Positions 17,285 to 26,117 of a DNA stretch of 64,000 bases are shown one piece after another (position 1 is the stretch's first letter; the number at the start of each line of letters is the position of its first letter). The stretch spans positions 94,147-158,146 of the forward strand of contig JALNXB010000001.1 in NCBI GenBank assembly GCA_023230585.1, read 5' to 3'. This stretch comes from a bacterium. GTDB lineage: Bacteria > Ratteibacteria > UBA8468 > B48-G9 > JAFGKM01. Both the position numbers and the translations under genes were made by a program. The notes beneath the pieces are model-generated. The model was given only the letters and a program-made list of their open reading frames with translations, was not told where the DNA came from and searched no databases.

Positions 17285-18461
17285 AAACACTTTTTTTCTT
17301 TTAGTTATCGCATATATAGCTGTTCTAACAATTACTTTTTCTCGTGGCATACAGTTTAGCGTTAATCTCTATTTTTTTACTCTAACAACAGTATTATCTT
17401 CTATAATAGTTATTGAGATAATATATACATTTTATGTAACGGAAGATATTAGGCAATTTCAGAGAGAAAAAGAGAAGATGATGCTCAATATTCTTGATAA
17501 TGAGCAAGAAACGATGCTTCTCTCTACCTTGACCGATATTATTGAAACTTTTAATGAAGATATAACTCTTGATGAAATTCTTAATACAGTGAGTGAATCG
17601 CTCTATAATATTTTTAAAAAAGAGACTATCGTTTTACAACTTTTAGGTAATAACTTTAAAAAAACTCTTAAAGGTAAAAACATAGATTTCTCGGAAGATA
17701 TTCTTAGACAGGTTTCAGATAAAGCTTTCCCTATTTTAGTTAATAACACAAGGTCATTCGCTCAATATAGCGATTTAGTTAAACAAGGCGTAACCTCGTT
17801 TATTATCTCTCCTTTTCACCAAAAAAGAAATGTAATAGGAATTATAGGTATATTCTCTTTTGATAAGAAACAGTTTAGTATCAAAGAACTGAATCTTATG
17901 CGTAAAGTTTCAGCCCCTACTTCTTTGTTGATAGAGAACGCAATGCTGTTTGATAAAACAAAAATACTTTCCATAACCGATAGCCTTACCCTGCTTTACA
18001 ATAGACGACATTTTGAACAAAAACTTGAAGAAGTTATTGAAAATTCTGAAAGAAGAAAAACAGAGGTTTCATTATGTATCGCTGACGTTGATTTTTTTAA
18101 ACATTATAATGATGTGAACGGACACCAAGCAGGCGATTTTGCTTTGAAAAAGATTGCAGAAATCTTTAAAAGCGGGGTGAAAGGGTCAGATATTGTGGGG
18201 AGGTACGGCGGTGAGGAGTTTATAATTATTTTCCCTGATACAGACAAAGAGTCTGTAGTAAAGATTTGTGAAACAATGAGAAAGAAGATCAAGTCTTATG
18301 AATTTCCAAATGAACAGGCTCAACCTAACAAAGATTTGACTGTCAGTTTTGGTGTGGCAACCTACCCTGAAGACGCACAAACACCAGAAGAACTTATTAA
18401 AAAGGCAGATTTTGCTTTATATAGAGCAAAAGAAATGGGTAAAGATATGGTGGTCACTTAA
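17271..18461 (+). CDS. Membrane GAF-GGDEF diguanylate cyclase
   Basis: The 396-residue protein probably makes cyclic di-GMP. Two membrane helices occupy about residues 6-24 and 32-55; a linker helix leads to a GAF-like sensory domain (about 75-220), then a GGDEF domain (about 230-396). The active-site loop reads GRYGGEEF, a catalytically competent variant, and SLTLLYNRRHFEQ plus DVDFFKHYND carry the metal and nucleotide-binding residues. I see no obvious RxxD inhibitory site directly before the motif. The start lies within the last codons of rplT (14-bp overlap), suggesting coupling to ribosomal protein synthesis. The ligand of the GAF domain is unknown. Confidence 0.88.
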   Translation: MRKFRNTFFLLVIAYIAVLTITFSRGIQFSVNLYFFTLTTVLSSIIVIEIIYTFYVTEDIRQFQREKEKMMLNILDNEQETMLLSTLTDIIETFNEDITLDEILNTVSESLYNIFKKETIVLQLLGNNFKKTLKGKNIDFSEDILRQVSDKAFPILVNNTRSFAQYSDLVKQGVTSFIISPFHQKRNVIGIIGIFSFDKKQFSIKELNLMRKVSAPTSLLIENAMLFDKTKILSITDSLTLLYNRRHFEQKLEEVIENSERRKTEVSLCIADVDFFKHYNDVNGHQAGDFALKKIAEIFKSGVKGSDIVGRYGGEEFIIIFPDTDKESVVKICETMRKKIKSYEFPNEQAQPNKDLTVSFGVATYPEDAQTPEELIKKADFALYRAKEMGKDMVVT

Positions 18462-18777
18462 AAAATTCTTCTTGAAGTTCCTTCCAGATGGTTTCAATAG
18501 AAACATTTTTCTTATCTTCAGTTCTTTTCTTGAATTTTTTTAGTTGTTCTTCGAATTCTGTCTGTATATTTGAAATTAATTTTGCTGTATCAGTTGTTTT
18601 AGTTTTTGAGTATTCAGTTATAGATTTTTTTAAAAAATCTTCCTGAAGTGTAATAAATTCTTCTAATTTTTCATTTAATGAGTTTGTAATAACTGAAGCT
18701 TTATTTTTTCCTTCTTGGATAATTTTTTCTGCCTGCTCTTCTACTTCTTTAATTATTTTGATCTGTTCTTTAAGCAT
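18454..18777 (-). CDS. Small coiled-coil protein, V-ATPase subunit H/E-stalk-like
   Basis: The 107 residues form an almost continuous amphipathic, charged helix (KEVEEQAEKIIQEGKNKASVITNSLNEKLEEF...), the pattern of peripheral-stalk proteins such as the archaeal/V-type ATPase H subunit or of AtpF fragments. An AAGGAG ribosome-binding site six bases before ATG supports a real gene. It converges with the GGDEF gene and overlaps its end by 8 bp. No other ATPase genes lie in the window, so it is either an orphan stalk subunit next to genes outside the window's reach or a different coiled-coil protein. Composition alone gives low certainty. Confidence 0.55.
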   Translation of the reverse strand: MLKEQIKIIKEVEEQAEKIIQEGKNKASVITNSLNEKLEEFITLQEDFLKKSITEYSKTKTTDTAKLISNIQTEFEEQLKKFKKRTEDKKNVSIETIWKELQEEFFK

Positions 18778-18830
18778 CTTCTTCTCCTTCTTTTCGTATA
18801 CAGTATGTTGTAGTTAGTATTATGAACTTA

Positions 18831-18960
18831 CCCCGAATGCTTTCCGAGGGTATTAGGGATAAATCCAGAATGACATAAAAGGGGCAACCTCATCCCATTA
18901 ACCTCTCTCAAACCCGTAAAAGCAGATTACACGCCCTGGACGGTGTTCGCTGCGGGCTCA
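18831..18960. repeat. Degenerate mosaic intergenic repeat, copy 1
   Basis: This stretch contains fragments of the repeat modules seen elsewhere in the window: a 'cgaggg..gggataaa' block, a half of the CCGGAAT-type palindrome (AATCCAGAATGACATA), and CCTCATCCCATTAACCTC, which recurs at 59.5 kb and inverted at 48.1 kb. The end, CTGGACGGTGTTCGCTG, recurs with one change near 6088-6104 upstream of hsdM. It is the most decayed copy. Confidence 0.6.
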
Positions 18961-19017
18961 CCAATAATAATGGTTTTATATATTGTACCAGCCGATTGAA
19001 TGTTTTGAAACAGTTTT

Positions 19018-20385
19018 TTATTTTGACTGACCTTTTTTATAAATATCCCTATATACCTCTTTATCTCTAACAACACAGCCGGTTTTACCGCCATCTCTCA
19101 TAATTTGTGAGCAACAAGAACAAGCAATACATAATTGGTTACGTGTAAGTTGTTTATCTTTTAAAAATTCATTTGGAAGGTTGGGGTAAGCAAAAGCTAG
19201 TCTACCCAAACCGAAAGCGCCAACTTTTGCATCTTTTTTCATTTTTGCACCAACAAGGACAGAATATTGACGTAACCAAGAGAAACCTGTGTTGATTATA
19301 AAAAGGGAGGGAAATTTCTCTGAGAGTTGGTATGTTAAATCAATGATTCTGGAGATAGATATCAAAGGGTGCTCAGCCGGAATGTAACCACCTTTGACAG
19401 GAACATCGTAAGGTCTGCTTATATGAGGATTATAATACGGGTTGCCAGCAGTAAGATTTAACATATTAACCCCTAAATTTTGCAATTGTTCTACTAAGGC
19501 GATGGGTTCTGTCATATCGGGTAACAAAGTGTTGTCTTGTTTCATTCCCCAACCGTAAGGGTAGGGTGTGCCATCATAAAAACTTAACCTTGTGGTTACG
19601 TCAATGGAACAGATATGTTTTTTTATTTCTTGAATCGTCTCTCTTAAAAACCTTGTTCTATTTTCAAAAGAACCTCCATACCTACTATTTTCTCTTGTAT
19701 ATGCTGATAAAAGTTCATATAAGAGGTATCCGTGACAAGATTTTATGTCTATTGCGTCAACCCCACATTCTTGTGCCATTTGAGATGCTACAACAAATTT
19801 CTCTTTCAATTTATCCAGTTGGTTATCGGTAATAATTCTTGTAACACTATTTTCTTGATGTTTTAAAACAGGCGAGCGGTAAGCTATAATTGGAGTAGAA
19901 ACGCCTAACGGTTTACAATACCTTCCCGAATGAGTAAGTTGAAGGACTAAATAAGGTTTATGATTTTCTCCTTTATGGTTTAAGGCGTTCTCTTTAATAA
20001 TCTCTATAAGGTTTTTAAATTTTGGTAGAGAATCTTCGTTTATCCAAAATTGGCGTGGGTTAGCTCTACCTTCAGAGGTTACGGCTGTTGCTTCTATCCA
20101 GATGATACCAGCACCTCCTGCTGCAAAACGTTTATACCGCCTTATTGAGAGTTCCCCTGGACTTCCATTTTTTTCTCCATCGCAACCTTCCATAGGCTGA
20201 ATACAGAAAGAGTTTGGTACATCTCTTTTGTTAAAAAAAGATTTTTGAGCAAGTATTTTAGCGCTCTCCTCAAAAGTTTCTTCAATAGGAATATTGACTT
20301 TTAAGGAAGCAATTTCTCTTTTTAACTCTTTTAAATTAGGGTAATTAAAAGTTTTAAACGTTTTATCGGTATTTTTGCAAGGCAT
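19018..20385 (-). CDS. Old yellow enzyme-like NADH:flavin oxidoreductase with C-terminal Cys cluster
   Basis: The 455-residue protein has an FMN-binding TIM barrel of the OYE/2,4-dienoyl-CoA reductase type: FCIQPMEGCDGEKNG at the start of the barrel, RRYKRFAAGGAGIIWIEATAV, the LQLTHSGRY segment, and SCHGYLLYELLSAYTRENSRYGGSFENR, which carries substrate and FMN contacts. A C-terminal LCIACSCCSQIMRDGGKTGC cluster could hold a 4Fe-4S centre as in dienoyl-CoA reductase, but the FAD/NAD domain of that enzyme is missing, so the electron donor must be separate. It is transcribed alone. Substrate is unknown; enoate or related unsaturated carbonyl reduction is the family expectation. Confidence 0.85.
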   Translation of the reverse strand: MPCKNTDKTFKTFNYPNLKELKREIASLKVNIPIEETFEESAKILAQKSFFNKRDVPNSFCIQPMEGCDGEKNGSPGELSIRRYKRFAAGGAGIIWIEATAVTSEGRANPRQFWINEDSLPKFKNLIEIIKENALNHKGENHKPYLVLQLTHSGRYCKPLGVSTPIIAYRSPVLKHQENSVTRIITDNQLDKLKEKFVVASQMAQECGVDAIDIKSCHGYLLYELLSAYTRENSRYGGSFENRTRFLRETIQEIKKHICSIDVTTRLSFYDGTPYPYGWGMKQDNTLLPDMTEPIALVEQLQNLGVNMLNLTAGNPYYNPHISRPYDVPVKGGYIPAEHPLISISRIIDLTYQLSEKFPSLFIINTGFSWLRQYSVLVGAKMKKDAKVGAFGLGRLAFAYPNLPNEFLKDKQLTRNQLCIACSCCSQIMRDGGKTGCVVRDKEVYRDIYKKGQSK

Positions 20386-20520
20386 TAAGGTCTCCTGTGC
20401 CCATTTTATTGTAAAATTTGAGTTTGTTTTTTATAGTGGGTTATACCGCTTTATTGTAACCAATAACCAGTTTTTAATCAAATCCTGTGTAGGATGGTTG
20501 GATATACAGGTATATTATAG

Positions 20521-20526
20521 TATAAT
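20521..20526 (+). promoter_or_regulatory. -10 box of a leaderless promoter
   Basis: A perfect TATAAT ends six bases before the ATG at 20533, so the predicted first transcribed base is the A of the start codon. The -35 (TTGGAT, 17 bp upstream) is weak. No ribosome-binding site can fit. This indicates a leaderless mRNA. Confidence 0.6.
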
Positions 20527-20532
20527 ATATAG

Positions 20533-21138
20533 ATGGATATAAAAATTGAAAAGGTTGTTGTTGGAGAAATAGAGGCTAACTGTTATATTGTTACCTGTAA
20601 AAAGACCGGCCAACTTCTTGTGATAGACCCTGGTGATGATTATGAACAAATATCAAGAGTTCTTGCTGGTAGAAAACCAGAGTTTGTGCTTAATACTCAT
20701 GGACATATAGACCATATAAAAGAGGATGCACGGTTTGGGGTGGATGTATATATACATTCAAAAGATAAATCTTGTCTTATCGATCCAGAAAAAAATCTTT
20801 CATCTTTTTTAGGAACGCCTATAAGCATTGATGCCAATATAATAACTTTTGAAGATAACGAGGTAATTAAACTTGGAGAACTCGCTCTTAAGGTTGTCCA
20901 TACACCTGGTCATACACCAGGTAGCGTATGTTTTAAAGTGGGCAACATTCTTTTTTCTGGAGATACATTGTTTTGTGGTGGCTATGGTAGAACCGACCTG
21001 CCTGGCGGCTCTGAAAGCCAACTGTTTGTTTCTATTAAAGATGTGTTGTTTGCCCTGCCTGTAAACACTATAGTTTACCCAGGACACGGCCCAGAAACAA
21101 GCATTGCAACCGAACAGGCATACTGGAGCAACCCTTAA
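20533..21138 (+). CDS. Glyoxalase II-like metallo-beta-lactamase-fold hydrolase
   Basis: This 201-residue cytosolic hydrolase has the complete metal site of the family: THGHIDH (HxHxDH), HTPGHTPGS, SGDTLF and a final YPGHGPET. The length and the GRTDLPGG segment are typical of the short glyoxalase II-like/YcbL group, which lacks the C-terminal substrate domain of true glyoxalase II; thioester hydrolysis is likely but the substrate is not known. A TATAAT box six bases upstream suggests leaderless transcription. The next gene encodes a second protein of the same fold only 20 bp downstream, so they form a unit. Confidence 0.88.
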   Translation: MDIKIEKVVVGEIEANCYIVTCKKTGQLLVIDPGDDYEQISRVLAGRKPEFVLNTHGHIDHIKEDARFGVDVYIHSKDKSCLIDPEKNLSSFLGTPISIDANIITFEDNEVIKLGELALKVVHTPGHTPGSVCFKVGNILFSGDTLFCGGYGRTDLPGGSESQLFVSIKDVLFALPVNTIVYPGHGPETSIATEQAYWSNP

Positions 21139-21158
21139 TTTTTTACAACAATATTAAA

Positions 21159-21929
21159 ATGGAATATATAAAGTTTCTTGGTACTGCTGGAGCTCGGTTT
21201 GTAATGATACGCCAACTGAGAGCGTCAGGAGGAATGTGGTTTTCTGTCTGCAATACAAATTTTATTGTTGACCCTGGACCAGGGTGTCTTGTAAATATTG
21301 TTAAAAGTAGACCGAAACTTGACCCTGCAAAACTCGATTTTATATTTCTTTCTCATAAACATCTTGACCATTCGTGTGATATAAATCTTATGATTGAAGC
21401 AATGAGTAATGGTGGATATAATAAGAGAGGCGTTGTTTTGGCTCCAGAAGACGCTTTAACTGTTGACCCAGTTATTTTTAAATATATTTTGAATTACCTT
21501 GAAAGAATAGAAACAATTGTTGCAGGTAACACCTACAAAATAGATAATATTAGATTGGAAATCCCTATCAAACTACGTCATAGTGTAGAGACTTATGGAT
21601 TTAAGATGAAATGTCAAGGGTTACCTGTTATCTCGTACCTACCTGATACAGGTTTTTTTGAAGAACTTATTGAAGCGTACGCTGGTAGCGATATTCTTAT
21701 AATCAATACTGTAATGTATGAAAGAAGATGTGGGGTGTCCCATTTGTCTCTCCCTGAAACTGAAGAGATAATTAAAGGTGTTAAACCCAAGAAAGCAATT
21801 TTGACACATTTTGGTATGCAGATGTTGCAAAACAAGATATGGCAGAAGGGTGCTGAAATCTCTGAAAGAACAGGGACTGAAGTTATTATTGCAGATGATG
21901 GTATGAGTATTGACCTTAAAGATATATAA
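21159..21929 (+). CDS. RNase Z-like metallo-beta-lactamase-fold protein
   Basis: The 256 residues carry an LSHKHLDHSCD motif (HxHxDH with Lys and Leu at the variable positions), a later Asp in LPDTGFFE, and ILTHFG near the C-terminus. The overall arrangement (FLGTAGARF start, FIVDPGPGC) is that of the RNase Z/PhnP branch rather than glyoxalase II. It lacks the tRNase Z exosite arm as far as I can see, so tRNA 3' processing is not claimed. It follows the glyoxalase-like gene by 20 bp and ends at a strong bidirectional terminator. Substrate is unknown. Confidence 0.8.
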   Translation: MEYIKFLGTAGARFVMIRQLRASGGMWFSVCNTNFIVDPGPGCLVNIVKSRPKLDPAKLDFIFLSHKHLDHSCDINLMIEAMSNGGYNKRGVVLAPEDALTVDPVIFKYILNYLERIETIVAGNTYKIDNIRLEIPIKLRHSVETYGFKMKCQGLPVISYLPDTGFFEELIEAYAGSDILIINTVMYERRCGVSHLSLPETEEIIKGVKPKKAILTHFGMQMLQNKIWQKGAEISERTGTEVIIADDGMSIDLKDI

Positions 21930-21938
21930 AATAAAATA

Positions 21939-21988
21939 TTTTCAGGGTGTGCTTTTTTAAAGTTTCTCAACAAAACACACCCCGAAAA
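21939..21988. terminator. Bidirectional terminator between convergent genes
   Basis: TTTTC-A-GGGTGTG pairs with CACACCC-C-GAAAA (12 of 13 pairs) around a 24-nt loop. It lies between the plus-strand metallo-hydrolase stop (21929) and the end of the minus-strand creatininase-like gene (22018). T-rich flanks occur on both strands. Confidence 0.65.
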
Positions 21989-22017
21989 AGTGTTACCGTT
22001 TTAACCTGACAAAAGTG

Positions 22018-22758
22018 TTATCCTTTAAGAATTTTGCGAAGGTTCGCTAATATCATTTCTTTGGCATTATTCCCATACTCGAGCGAAGCGTTTTTTGCTT
22101 CTAAACTATACCAGTTTTTCTCAGAAAACTTGCTCATATCTACCCCTTCAGGGCAGAAAGCAAACATAAGAGAAGTCTCCTGAATACCTGCATGGTCTAC
22201 AGGGAATTTTTTCTGGGTTTCTGAGTCCATAAAAGGATGCACTTTTATCCAGTTAAAAGGATCTGAACCAGCATCGTGCATCTTGTAATAATCTTTCATT
22301 TCTTCATTGCCCCACCATCCTTCGCCTTTTTCTTTCTCAAGGTGTTCAAAAATTACTTCTCTTGCGCCCAACCTAAAAGCTAAATCTGTTGGCATGCCAG
22401 CAAAAAAGTTTTCACTCTGATGATGAATAAAGATATGTATATTTCTGAACCCTACCCTGAGCATACTTTTAAAAATATCTTTTGCAAGGAAATATAATGT
22501 TTGGCTAGATACTTGTATGGTTCCTTTGTTTTCTGGTCCTTCTACAGCGTAACTTGCTGCACCATAATAGAAGGACGGGAAGAGAACCAAAGGTATTTCG
22601 TTTTCAAGTATTCTGAAAGCCTCTTCTACCACAATTGTATCTACGCCAAATACAGAATGTTCCGAATGATACTCAAGAACTCCTACTGGCAGTACAACAG
22701 GGTAATTGTTTTTAATTGCCTGTTGTAACTGGTCAGGGAACATCTTTTCATATCTCAT
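22018..22758 (-). CDS. Creatininase-family protein, copy 2 (divergent metal site)
   Basis: The 246-residue protein keeps the first family block (LPVGVLEYHSEHSVFGVDT, with Glu, His and Asp ligands) and the late block DHAGIQETSLMFAF. The central NGHGGN/NGHYEN motif is replaced by HHQSEN: the Glu-Asn pair remains but the metal-binding His appears as Gln, with His residues shifted by one and two positions. The enzyme may therefore bind a different metal set or substrate from copy 1. Its ATG overlaps the stop of the upstream M24-like gene (TAATG), so the two are co-translated. A terminator lies 30 bp after its stop. Confidence 0.82.
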   Translation of the reverse strand: MRYEKMFPDQLQQAIKNNYPVVLPVGVLEYHSEHSVFGVDTIVVEEAFRILENEIPLVLFPSFYYGAASYAVEGPENKGTIQVSSQTLYFLAKDIFKSMLRVGFRNIHIFIHHQSENFFAGMPTDLAFRLGAREVIFEHLEKEKGEGWWGNEEMKDYYKMHDAGSDPFNWIKVHPFMDSETQKKFPVDHAGIQETSLMFAFCPEGVDMSKFSEKNWYSLEAKNASLEYGNNAKEMILANLRKILKG

Positions 22759-23927
22759 TATACCTCCAGTTCTATTATCTCATTCATAGTGCTTGAGAGA
22801 GGGATGGTTTCTGTTTTGCCTATAAGTACACCGTTTTCCCATCTTAAACCGTAATCTTCGCAATATAGGAAAGTATCTACCTGGAAAGTCATATTTTCTT
22901 CAAGCAGATATTCAGAACGAGATTCCATCCAGGGTTTTTCTACTTCAAGCATACCAAGTCCGTGACAAGGTCCATACAGGATGTTTTTGGTTACTCCCAA
23001 TTTTTCGCCGTACTCGTAGAATTTTCTTACAACTTCTTTAGCTTTTATTCCTGGTTTTATCCATTCTATAGTTTTTAAATGCATATCCAACCCTGCCTGT
23101 ACAAGTTTTTTTGCATCAGGAGTCATTGGTCCAATAGATACTGGTCTACCAACGCTTGATGAGTACCCTGCAACTCTGGCTCCAACATTAAGTTGTATAA
23201 GGTTGTTCGTACCAAGTTTTGCATATCCAGGTCTACCTATAGCGTGGTTTGAGTTCTTTCCAGCAAGAACGTACTGAGGATGCCCTTCATATTCTGCTCC
23301 TTCTGCGTAAAGTTCTTTCTGAATAAGCCCGACAACCTGCAATTCTGTCATTTCAGGTCTCATTTGAGGAAGAGTCCTTTCAAAAGCCACCTCAGAGATT
23401 CTGAAAGCTTCTTTAAGTATTTCTATCTCTACCTCACTCTTTATCATTCTTAAGTTGACCAGAATGTCGCCACTATTGGTTATTGTAGCGTTGGGTGCTG
23501 CTGCTTTGATGCTCTCGTATACGGGTAAGGGGAAAATCTGATACCCTGCTAAACCTATCTTCTGAGGGATACCTCCACATACTTCCTGAAAAACCTGTGG
23601 GAAGGTATCAACTTCTATATCTGGATATTCTGGTTCTGCACTTTCTCTATACTCTATCATCTTGTATATCTTTTTAATTTTGCTCTTATCTTCTGCATAA
23701 GTTCCGCTTTCAGGACCAATTAGAAGAACTGGTGCTCCTGTTTTAGGAATAACTACCCCAGCACACTCAAATAAAGGCCAATAGTTAGAAAGGTATCTGA
23801 CATGGGTAAAATCTGCTTCATTGGAATGTGCAATTAGTACATCCAGACCCGCTTTATTTACTCCTTCTTGTACAGCTTTCCACCGTTGTTCAAACTCTAT
23901 ATCAGGCACTTGAAACACTTTATTCAT
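22758..23927 (-). CDS. Creatinase/aminopeptidase P (M24) fold protein lacking metal ligands
   Basis: The 389-residue protein has the N-terminal creatinase domain and the C-terminal pita-bread fold (about residues 165-389). The five metal ligands of aminopeptidase P and prolidase are mostly lost: Asp to Asn at 247 (QLNVGA), Asp to Ser at 258 (GYSSS), Glu to Asp at 351; His322 and Glu364 remain. Creatinase, the metal-free member of the fold, shows the same loss, and a His at 228 (NSNHAIGRP) sits where its catalytic His is expected. With a creatininase-family gene coupled downstream, an amidinohydrolase-like role is possible. AAGGAGG precedes ATG 23927. A non-catalytic role is the alternative. 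Confidence 0.83.
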   Translation of the reverse strand: MNKVFQVPDIEFEQRWKAVQEGVNKAGLDVLIAHSNEADFTHVRYLSNYWPLFECAGVVIPKTGAPVLLIGPESGTYAEDKSKIKKIYKMIEYRESAEPEYPDIEVDTFPQVFQEVCGGIPQKIGLAGYQIFPLPVYESIKAAAPNATITNSGDILVNLRMIKSEVEIEILKEAFRISEVAFERTLPQMRPEMTELQVVGLIQKELYAEGAEYEGHPQYVLAGKNSNHAIGRPGYAKLGTNNLIQLNVGARVAGYSSSVGRPVSIGPMTPDAKKLVQAGLDMHLKTIEWIKPGIKAKEVVRKFYEYGEKLGVTKNILYGPCHGLGMLEVEKPWMESRSEYLLEENMTFQVDTFLYCEDYGLRWENGVLIGKTETIPLSSTMNEIIELEV

Positions 23928-23947
23928 TACTACCTCCTTATTGTTGA

Positions 23948-23975
23948 GGAGAGGGTTTTAATATAAAACCTCTCC
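23948..23975. promoter_or_regulatory. Intercistronic hairpin between GHL6-like and M24-like genes
   Basis: GGAGAG-G-GTTTTA pairs with TAAAAC-CTCTCC with one bulged G, giving a 12-bp stem. On the minus strand it lies between the stop of the GHL6-like gene (24000) and the AAGGAGG of the M24-like gene. No T-tract follows, so mRNA stabilisation or partial attenuation is more likely than termination. Confidence 0.5.
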
Positions 23976-23999
23976 AAAATGAAAAGGTTAATCTTTCTT

Positions 24000-25961
24000 T
24001 CATTCAAAAATAGTTAAACTATACCCTTCTACTTCAGGTATCTTTATCCAAATATAGTCTTGGTCATCCTTAAAATCTATTGGCTTACGTGAAGGTGCTA
24101 AATATACTTGTTTTATATCTTTTCCGTCTTTACGCAAACCAAGTGTTAAGTTTTTTAAACATATAGGTTCTTCTATCATCTGAGTTGTTTCTCCACGTTT
24201 TTCTGGTAGATAAGACAATATATGTACTGCTTGGAATTTATCTTTTTTTGTTGCTGTAACTTGGGCGAATGAAGGGAGATTTTTTACTTTAATTAAAGGT
24301 TTAGGTAAGACCATCTTTATACAGTTGTCGAGCAGTTGTTTGTAAGCCACCACAGCGTGGTTGTTGTATGCAAAAAATATAGGAAAACTAAAATGGAATA
24401 TATTGCCACATCTAACAAGAGCTGGTCTTTTGGTATCTTTTTCTGGGGGAGTGTATCTATGCCAGTGTTTCATATCCCAAGAATCAACATTAAAATAAGG
24501 TTGGAACAATTTACAGAGAACCTCTGCACCTTTTTCTGCTTTTATAGCAACCCCTTTATCATATATTGTAATCAACATATCAGGTAGCCCGTGAGAAATT
24601 TTCTTTTCGGCCTTAAAGAAAGAAGGGTTATGTTCTTCTTCACCAAGGTAAGAGAGTTTATATTCTTCGAGAGCAAATTTTTCTCTGTTTTCATCTAACC
24701 CTCCTGAACCTGCGCTAATAATATAACCTCCTTGAGATAAATACTCCTTCAATTTTTTCTTTAAACTTTTATTGATTAGCACATCTTCAGGTATAAAAAT
24801 AATCTTATATTTTGAAGAGATTTTTGTCTCGTTATCAATAATATCAAACTGGTATTTTAATTCCATCAACATTCTTGTTGCTCCTGCAATTGATTTACGA
24901 GCATTAAAAGATAAGAATGCAGGGAATTGTTCTGCCTCAGGTAATAGGATTGCCATCTCAGAGGTAGGAGTAGCCCCGTATGTCCACGGTTCCAGTTCTT
25001 CTATTTTGGAATATACGTTACCTATAACCCGATATACTTCTGGGTCAAGTCTTCCTCTCGGGTGCATATGGTCGCCAATAGAACAGGTACCGCCGTTGGC
25101 TATAGCGTTATAACAGTCAAAAAGAAGAGACTCTTCTGGTCTTAACCCTCCAAAATCTCCCCAAGATTTATGGAACCTGCCTGTCATTTTAATAAAAGGT
25201 TTATTGAGGGTTCTGGCATACCTGCCTGCCCAAGGGAAATAGTCGTAACCCCAGGCAGGTGGCAGAACTTCTATCTCTGTGTGGGTGGGTTGACTGGAGT
25301 AAGGTAGCCCGTTAAAACAGAAGAATATGTCGCCCCTCTTTTTCTTTGCTAAAGATACAACTTCTTCTTGAAATTTCATAGTTTGCATAAAAGTATAGTC
25401 TGTTACTTGTGTTTCATCTGATATATCCATCCCCAGTTTTTCCATACTTTCAAGGCATTCTACACCATAACACGGAGCCTTTGAAAAACAGTCCAGAAAC
25501 AGTCCGTCTACGGGGTATTTAGTTAAAACCTCTTCTATCATTGAAAGAAGGTGTTGCCTGTATCCGGAATTAAGGCACATTCTCCTGAAAAAAGAACCGC
25601 CCAACTTTATATCATAAACTAAACCATCTTTGCTTACCTGGCACCATTCTCTATGCAATAAAGCGTGCTGATGGTCAAGCCCGGCGTTTATATAGGCAGC
25701 AACCTTAATACCTTCTTTATGGCAAGCTTTCACCATACCACCTAACATATCTTTTGTCTGCATACCTGGGTGAATAATACCAACTTTTGTGGGGTAATAA
25801 GTAAAACCAAGATTACAACGAGCAAAAACAGTTATATAATCAATATGTGCATTTTTGAGGGTTGTAGCAAATTCTTTTGGGTCAAATTCTGCTCCTACAT
25901 CATATATTTTAGGCATTGTGTGGAAATCAAGATGGATAGCTCTTTTAACAAAGTTTTTCAT
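24000..25961 (-). CDS. GHL6-like glycoside hydrolase-fold protein
   Basis: The 653-residue protein starts directly (no signal peptide) with an alpha-amylase/fucosidase-like TIM barrel: AIHLDFHTMP, ITVFARCNLGFTYYPT, IKVAAYINAG, and YPVDGLFLDCFSKAPC, where the Asp after FLD is a candidate nucleophile. This matches the hypothetical glycosyl hydrolase 6 (GHL6) group. The C-terminal half (from about 370) resembles the beta-galactosidase trimerisation/glutamine-amidotransferase-like domain (YKIIFIPEDVLINKSLKKKLKEYL, GGYIISAGSGG) followed by a beta domain. A GGGAGA site precedes ATG. It is upstream of the M24-like and creatininase-like genes on the same strand. Substrate is unknown; a plant or algal polysaccharide fragment is only a guess. 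Confidence 0.78.
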   Translation of the reverse strand: MKNFVKRAIHLDFHTMPKIYDVGAEFDPKEFATTLKNAHIDYITVFARCNLGFTYYPTKVGIIHPGMQTKDMLGGMVKACHKEGIKVAAYINAGLDHQHALLHREWCQVSKDGLVYDIKLGGSFFRRMCLNSGYRQHLLSMIEEVLTKYPVDGLFLDCFSKAPCYGVECLESMEKLGMDISDETQVTDYTFMQTMKFQEEVVSLAKKKRGDIFFCFNGLPYSSQPTHTEIEVLPPAWGYDYFPWAGRYARTLNKPFIKMTGRFHKSWGDFGGLRPEESLLFDCYNAIANGGTCSIGDHMHPRGRLDPEVYRVIGNVYSKIEELEPWTYGATPTSEMAILLPEAEQFPAFLSFNARKSIAGATRMLMELKYQFDIIDNETKISSKYKIIFIPEDVLINKSLKKKLKEYLSQGGYIISAGSGGLDENREKFALEEYKLSYLGEEEHNPSFFKAEKKISHGLPDMLITIYDKGVAIKAEKGAEVLCKLFQPYFNVDSWDMKHWHRYTPPEKDTKRPALVRCGNIFHFSFPIFFAYNNHAVVAYKQLLDNCIKMVLPKPLIKVKNLPSFAQVTATKKDKFQAVHILSYLPEKRGETTQMIEEPICLKNLTLGLRKDGKDIKQVYLAPSRKPIDFKDDQDYIWIKIPEVEGYSLTIFE

Positions 25962-26117
25962 AATTCTCCCTATATTATAAGTGTAGAATTGTTTTATAAC
26001 ATTGTATTATATTGGTAGTTAAATTGCAAATAAAAAGGATAACGAGCCCTTACAAAAATAAGGTGTAACTAAAACAAGGTGTATATAACTACTTATTTAT
26101 TTTAGGGTACTTATTTG

